Below are positions 59,368 to 64,000 of a stretch of 64,000 nucleotides of DNA, one piece after another (the stretch's first letter is position 1; each line of letters begins with the position of its first letter). The position numbers and the translations under genes were made by a program. The notes beneath the pieces were generated by a model. That model was not told the origin of the DNA. It did not search any database and saw only the letters and a program-made list of their open reading frames with translations. This DNA comes from Archilochus colubris (Eukaryota > Chordata > Aves > Apodiformes > Trochilidae): positions 9,264,501 through 9,328,500 of the forward strand of contig CM041101.1 of assembly GCA_023079485.1 (NCBI GenBank), read 5' to 3'.

Positions 59368-60639
59368 AAAGAGAGAGGAGTTTTGTGTCAGCCCCAGTGC
59401 ACTGCCTTTCCCTGGCTGTCCCTGCGCCCCGGCGCTGGCTCCCGTTCAGGAATTCCACATTATCTCCGACTGTTTCCAGCTTCCTCAGCAGGGAACAGCT
59501 CTGCTTCTGTCTTCCTCCAGCCACATCTGGAAAGTGTTACACCAGGGTGTCAGGCAGCAGAGCCGGGGAGCTGGCTCCCACCTTCCTGCCTGCCCACTGC
59601 CACCCCCAGCCTTTCCAACCCCCTTCCTTCAGAGGGCTGTGGGGATGAATTTGATCATTCCCTTTTTTTTTTGGGGGGGGGGAGGAGGTTTGGAGGAGCT
59701 TTTGTAGCTGCCGTGGGGATAGTGAGTGGTGGTGGTGGCTCGAGGGACCCCCGTGGGTTGATGTCTGCAGGCAGGGATGCTTCGCTGTGGTCCTGGGCTC
59801 TGCTGCCTGCTGGGAGGCAGTGAGGAGAGATAAGATGGAAATCCTCCTCTTCACGTGCTTTATGGGGACTCCCTGCCAGCTCAGGGGAGTTTTTTTGGCT
59901 CCTGGCCCTGTTTCTGGGCTGGGAATAACCTGCATCCTTGTGCTGCGATGTGGTAGGGATGTGATGCTGCTGCTGCTGCTGTGTGCTGGGGGTTGAAGGA
60001 GGGAGTTGGAATGTGGGTGATTCCCTGGTGCTGCTGGGAGGGGTTCAGAGAGGTGATTCCTGCTCTGAGAGTCAGGACAGTGCTTGCTGGTTTTATCTCA
60101 CCAGGATTTCTTCATACCTCAGGGAGTACCTGGGCTGTAAAGACATTTGGCTGTCAGCAGCAGGGGAAATCCCCCTGCATGTGGGGAGCTCAGCAGGGGA
60201 GATGGAAAGAAAAAGAGCTCCCAGTAGCATCTCAGTGTGTGGGGGTTCCCTCCTTGTGGTCCCCAGTGCCTGGGTGCAGGTGGGATGGTGACACAGCACC
60301 GAGCTCTGCAGAGAGCAGGTGGCTCAGGGACTGGTGTGCCCTTTGGAGCAAGGGACATGGAGAAAGCTGGTGGCTTGTTTTTCAAACAGGGGCAACGAGG
60401 GTGACCTGGGAGCTGGCTTGTGTCCCTTACTGATCAGTGTGTGCAGTGCAGGAGGGTCTGATGCAGGGGGGGATGATGGAAGTGGTTACATGTCTCCCAT
60501 CAGTGGGAAGTGGGAGAGGATTCCCTGCAGTTGACTTTTGGCTTTTTTTGTTTGTTTTGTTTTTTAACCCTTTTTCCTTGTAAGCTGGCAGGTCTACCAT
60601 TATGGGGAATTTAAAATTAAAAGAAAAAAAAAAACAACC

Positions 60640-60830
60640 CAGGCCTTGGTTTTATAGACCCTACAGATGCATCCGGCACCAAACTGATCCCAGATGCAGC
60701 TCCACTGTCAATAGTGTTACACGAGGGATCAATCCCCTTCATTGTTTTATGTGGCCTCTACAGCATCATCAGCTAATTAAAGCTAATGGGTCCCAGAGCA
60801 GCAATGACAGCATCTGATCCTATCAGCCTG
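60640..60830. promoter_or_regulatory. Non-repetitive AT-leaning block, candidate regulatory element
   Basis: Around 60650-60830 the sequence loses the G-runs of the surrounding intron and shows words such as 'cagctaattaaagctaatgg' and 'tcattgttttatgtggcctc'. It has the look of a conserved noncoding element. This is a compositional inference only. Confidence 0.3.
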
Positions 60831-61009
60831 CACAGGCCTTTAAGCTTGAAGGGGCCACTCCAGAGCTGGATCCTGCACTCCAGACCCTGGCAAAAGGCTG
60901 TATTGACTTGGGGGATCAGGCTACAGATCAATGGGAGCTGTTGTTAAACAAACATTGCAGGATTAATGTCAGCTCCACAGGGGGAGGAGGTCGATGGCTG
61001 CTAATTCGA

Positions 61010-61027
61010 GGGGGGTGGGAGGGAGGG
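61010..61027 (+). repeat. Perfect G-quadruplex motif
   Basis: G6, G3, G3 and G3 runs separated by single bases (T, A, A) on the + strand, so the RXRA pre-mRNA would carry it too. Confidence 0.8.
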
Positions 61028-64000
61028 AGGAAGGGGACAGTGGTGACAGCAGTGACAAGGGATGGAGGGGGGAGAGGCCAGGCTGTGAAAACCCTCCCTG
61101 TGTCTGCAGCAGCATCTGAGCTTTCACTCATCCCAGTCTTGGGATTTATCACCACCCTGGGTGGGAAGTTGTGCTGGAGTGGAGCCCAGCAGTGTCCCCA
61201 GAGGCAGCCGAGGTGCCTGAATCCTTTTGTTTTGTGTCCCAGGGGAGGGAAGGTGGCATCCCCAGAGGGGACAGGGATCCCCATGTCATTTCTGCACACT
61301 GACCTTGGCATGAGCATCTTTCCCTGGTGTGGCAGGGCACTAAAGCTTTGTGCTTTCCCTTTCCTTGTGGTTCCCTGGACTTGCCTTGTGTGGTTCCTCC
61401 CTTCTCAGGAAGGCTGAGATGGGAGAGAAAGGGAGACAGGTGAACCCATCACTTGGTCCTGTACCACCACAGAGTGGGGGCTGCCCAGCACCCAAAAAAA
61501 TGGGGCAGGAAACCTGGGTTAGGTGCCAGCCCTGCTGCTGGATGCTCTTGGTACTTACTTGGCAAGTTCATGGGCAAATACAGCCCTGCTGGTTTAACCA
61601 GGGACCTTGGGCTCTGCCCAGAGACTTGATGAAAACAAAATGCTCCCAAATTAACTTTCTTTTCCTCCTGTCTTGTGAAGCAGAGGCCAGCTGGGGGAAT
61701 CCTCTGGGTCTGGTACCCTCTGGCCCCAACCCCAGCCAGCAGCTCCAGGGAAAGGGAACCCTGGGGGAGAGGGACAGGTTCCCAGCATATCCCTGTCTCA
61801 TAAAGCAAGTTGGTGATTAAATCCAAACCTCACCCCTTTGGCTCTTTGTAGATTTATTTTTTCTTGCTTTGTAACTGGGGGAAATTGGGGCTCTGGGGAG
61901 GCACAGAGGCTCCTTGCAGAGGTGCAGCCTGGCTCTGTGCACCCCTCTCCTGGTCTCCAGAACCTCATCCAGTGACAGCATCACCCTGCAGCCCCTCTCC
62001 AGGCTGCTTCCCCATCTCACAGAGCCTGGACCCATCAGCAGGAGATACCAACCATCCATGAGAAGCTGTGGGGGCTGCTCCAGCCAGGCTCTTGTCTCCT
62101 CCTCTCCTGAAGGAGCTTTTCCCTTAGAGATGGACCCCCCAGCTTTGTATGAGGGGTTGTGTCCTCTGGGTGTTCCTCTTGTCTCCTGAGCAGCTCTGAA
62201 CTCCAGGACTTGGGATTCCACTTTCAAAGCCAAGAAGTTCAATGTGCTGGTGGGTTGTAGGCATTTCTTGATGCCCCTGAGCTGGTGGAGGATGCTCCAT
62301 TGCTGGGAATCTTTCCCTCCAAGTTGGCAGAGGGTGTGGAGGTCACCAAGAATCTCTAGATTTGGGACAGAGGAGATGATGTTGCCTTTATTCCACACCT
62401 GTGGTGGGTGGGCTGGGCAGGGTCTGTCCTACAGGACCAGCCCATGGCTTTGGGATTTGCATTCCCTTCTGTCTGTCCAAGACTTTGCAGAGAGAAAAAG
62501 CCCAAGGAAAGCTCCCTCCCACCACTGCTTTTTCATCCATCACCCCCTGCATCCGCTTGCTCCGAGATGTGTCTGCTAACCAGGATGTTCCCACTGGGAT
62601 TAGTGGGAAGAGTTGAGAAGTTATTTGAACAGCAGGCTCAAAGGAGGCAGCAGAAGCACTCCTGGAGCTGTTGCCAGCTGACATCTGGGCGCTGAGCAGA
62701 GCTCTGGTGTCAGCACAGCTGAAAGCAGAGGAGGTGGGAAGCCCCAGACACCTGCAATTTGGTTAATAAATATTTATTTGGAGGTGATGAATACTCCTCA
62801 GGATAAAGCCGAGTTAGCAGAAGGAGGATTGCGAGGGAGTGACGGGGTGTGCTGCTTTTTTTTCTTCTTTTTTTTTTTTTTTTGAGAGTTTACTGTGGGG
62901 ATGTTGAAACGAGCAGCTGATGAGCTGAGGGATGTTGAAATCTGCAATCACTTCCTGACAAGGGCTGTGTGATTGCAGGGGACACAGACAAACACCCCCC
63001 TCCCTTGGTGAGTGAGTGAGTGGAGTGAGTGCCCAGCCCTGGGCACCCTCATCCTGCAGGGTCTGTGGTGATCCAGGGACTGGGGTAGGAGTTGGTTCCC
63101 ACTCATGGGTAAGGTGTTAGGAGCTGGGGAGGATGCAGCAACCCCCTGGCTGGGGTTTGGTCTGGATGATAAGAAGGCTGAAGTTTGGTTGTTCTCTTAA
63201 CAATGAGAAGGGAAGGGAGGGGAGCTGGCTGGGGGTGGGGTGGCAATGGGTGCTGTCACCTCGCTGTATCTCAAGGATGATTTTGTGACGCTTGGAGCAG
63301 GGACAGGGCAGGGGCCCCAGGCACCTTCCCTGCCTTGGAAAGGTGACCCACTCCTCCTAAGGGAATGGGAGAAGCTGCTTCAGTTTCTCCCCTGGTCCCT
63401 TAGTGCATAATCTGGGGAAGGCAACTTTCTGCATTGGCACTCTGGGGACTTTTAGGAACTCTGTATATGACAGATACCCAGTGGGGTTACTAGGGCATCA
63501 GGGCTGCTGTGTGCCATAAGCAGTGGGGATGAGCCCATCTCCTGGAGGTCCCTTCTCCCCCGTGGGCTCAGCTCACCCTCAGCCTTGCTGCTCAGCTCTT
63601 CCTCTGCTTTCTCCTTCTGAGCATCCTGACATCTGACCATGGTACCCATCACTGGGATTAAAGCCCACGAGAGGCAAGGGATGGTGTGGATTGCTGCAGG
63701 AGCTGCTGTGCTTACCCTGGGGAGGGCTGGAGGGGTGGCAGCTGTGACATCTGTCCTTGTCCCCAAGCTGCTGCTGCTGGAGCCTGTCATACAGATGTGC
63801 CTGGGGTACCTCCAGCTGCAGCGTCAGAGCAGGAGCTGGGCAGCTCCGTGGGGGTGACTCAGTGTCTTCTGCTTCCCGAGGAAGCAGCTGCTGGAGATGC
63901 TGATGTGTGTGGGCAGCAGGGGCCACATCCTGCAGCAGCTCAGCTCCATGGCATGCAGGAGCCTGGGATACAGCAGGGAGTGGGAGTCAAACCCGCTCTG

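Larger units (their letters stand above)
21817..64000 (+). other. RXRA: RXRA intron 1 (partial, at least 42 kb)
   Basis: From the donor at 21817 to the window end I find no exon 2. I looked for its characteristic serine/proline-rich coding sequence and did not see it. A very long first intron is known for mammalian RXRA, so a >42-kb avian intron 1 is plausible. It carries simple repeats, two CR1 fragments, a CpG-rich patch and AT-rich blocks listed separately. An unrecognised alternative first exon or nested noncoding RNA cannot be excluded. Confidence 0.75.
50687..64000. other. Intron 1, distal part of window
   Basis: GC-rich intronic DNA with A/T tracts and no recognised exon. Frames of up to 272 codons (for example 54816-55634 on +, and 58922-59707 on +) lack domain motifs and overlap other open frames. 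Repeats and AT-rich blocks are listed separately. Confidence 0.5.

Noticed and set aside
58922..59707. 261-codon + strand frame
   Set aside because: It runs through an (AC)n microsatellite and a G-run, with no recognised domain and no splice context.
21817..64000. RXRA exon 2 inside the window
   Set aside because: I looked for its serine/proline-rich coding sequence with an in-phase acceptor and did not see it. A translated search with chicken RXRA would settle it.

Overview
This window reads as avian nuclear DNA, probably from a GC-rich microchromosome. Three things point to a bird. Three CR1 LINE 3' ends are recognisable by eye, one of them with the (ATTCTATG)-type tail. There is a degraded solo LTR of a family common in bird genomes. 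The bulk sequence is GC-rich, CpG-poor and repeat-poor. Nothing resembles a prokaryotic or viral gene block, and almost every open reading frame is a chance frame in GC-rich or low-complexity DNA.

Only one gene is supported: the 5' end of RXRA (retinoid X receptor alpha) on the + strand. Its first coding exon (21789-21816) encodes MDTKHFLPL plus the first base of the next codon, followed by a GTGAGT donor. The exon lies in a CpG island (about 21340-22560) with three clustered GC boxes and no visible TATA box. A two-codon upstream ORF ends nine bases before the RXRA start. I did not find exon 2, so the remaining 42 kb is taken as a partial first intron.

Layout. 1-20244: intergenic flank with the solo LTR (2676-3237), microsatellites, a pentamer array (6691-6910) and several AT-rich, non-repetitive blocks that look like conserved regulatory DNA. 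20245-20577: CR1. 20757-21345: an extreme polypyrimidine tract abutting the promoter. 21340-22560: RXRA promoter, exon 1 and CpG island. 21817-64000: intron 1, with a polypurine minisatellite (36495-36829), two CR1 copies (41182-41656 minus, 44540-45078 plus), a small internal CpG-rich patch (about 45300-45640), a 17-bp minisatellite (46531-46871), a 220-bp tandem duplication (50231-50670) and further AT-rich blocks.

I found no new multi-gene system. The best leads concern regulation of RXRA: the promoter-proximal polypyrimidine tract, the palindromic element and minimal uORF in the presumed 5' UTR, the internal CpG-rich patch, and a few receptor-like half-site arrangements. All of them need comparative or experimental testing.
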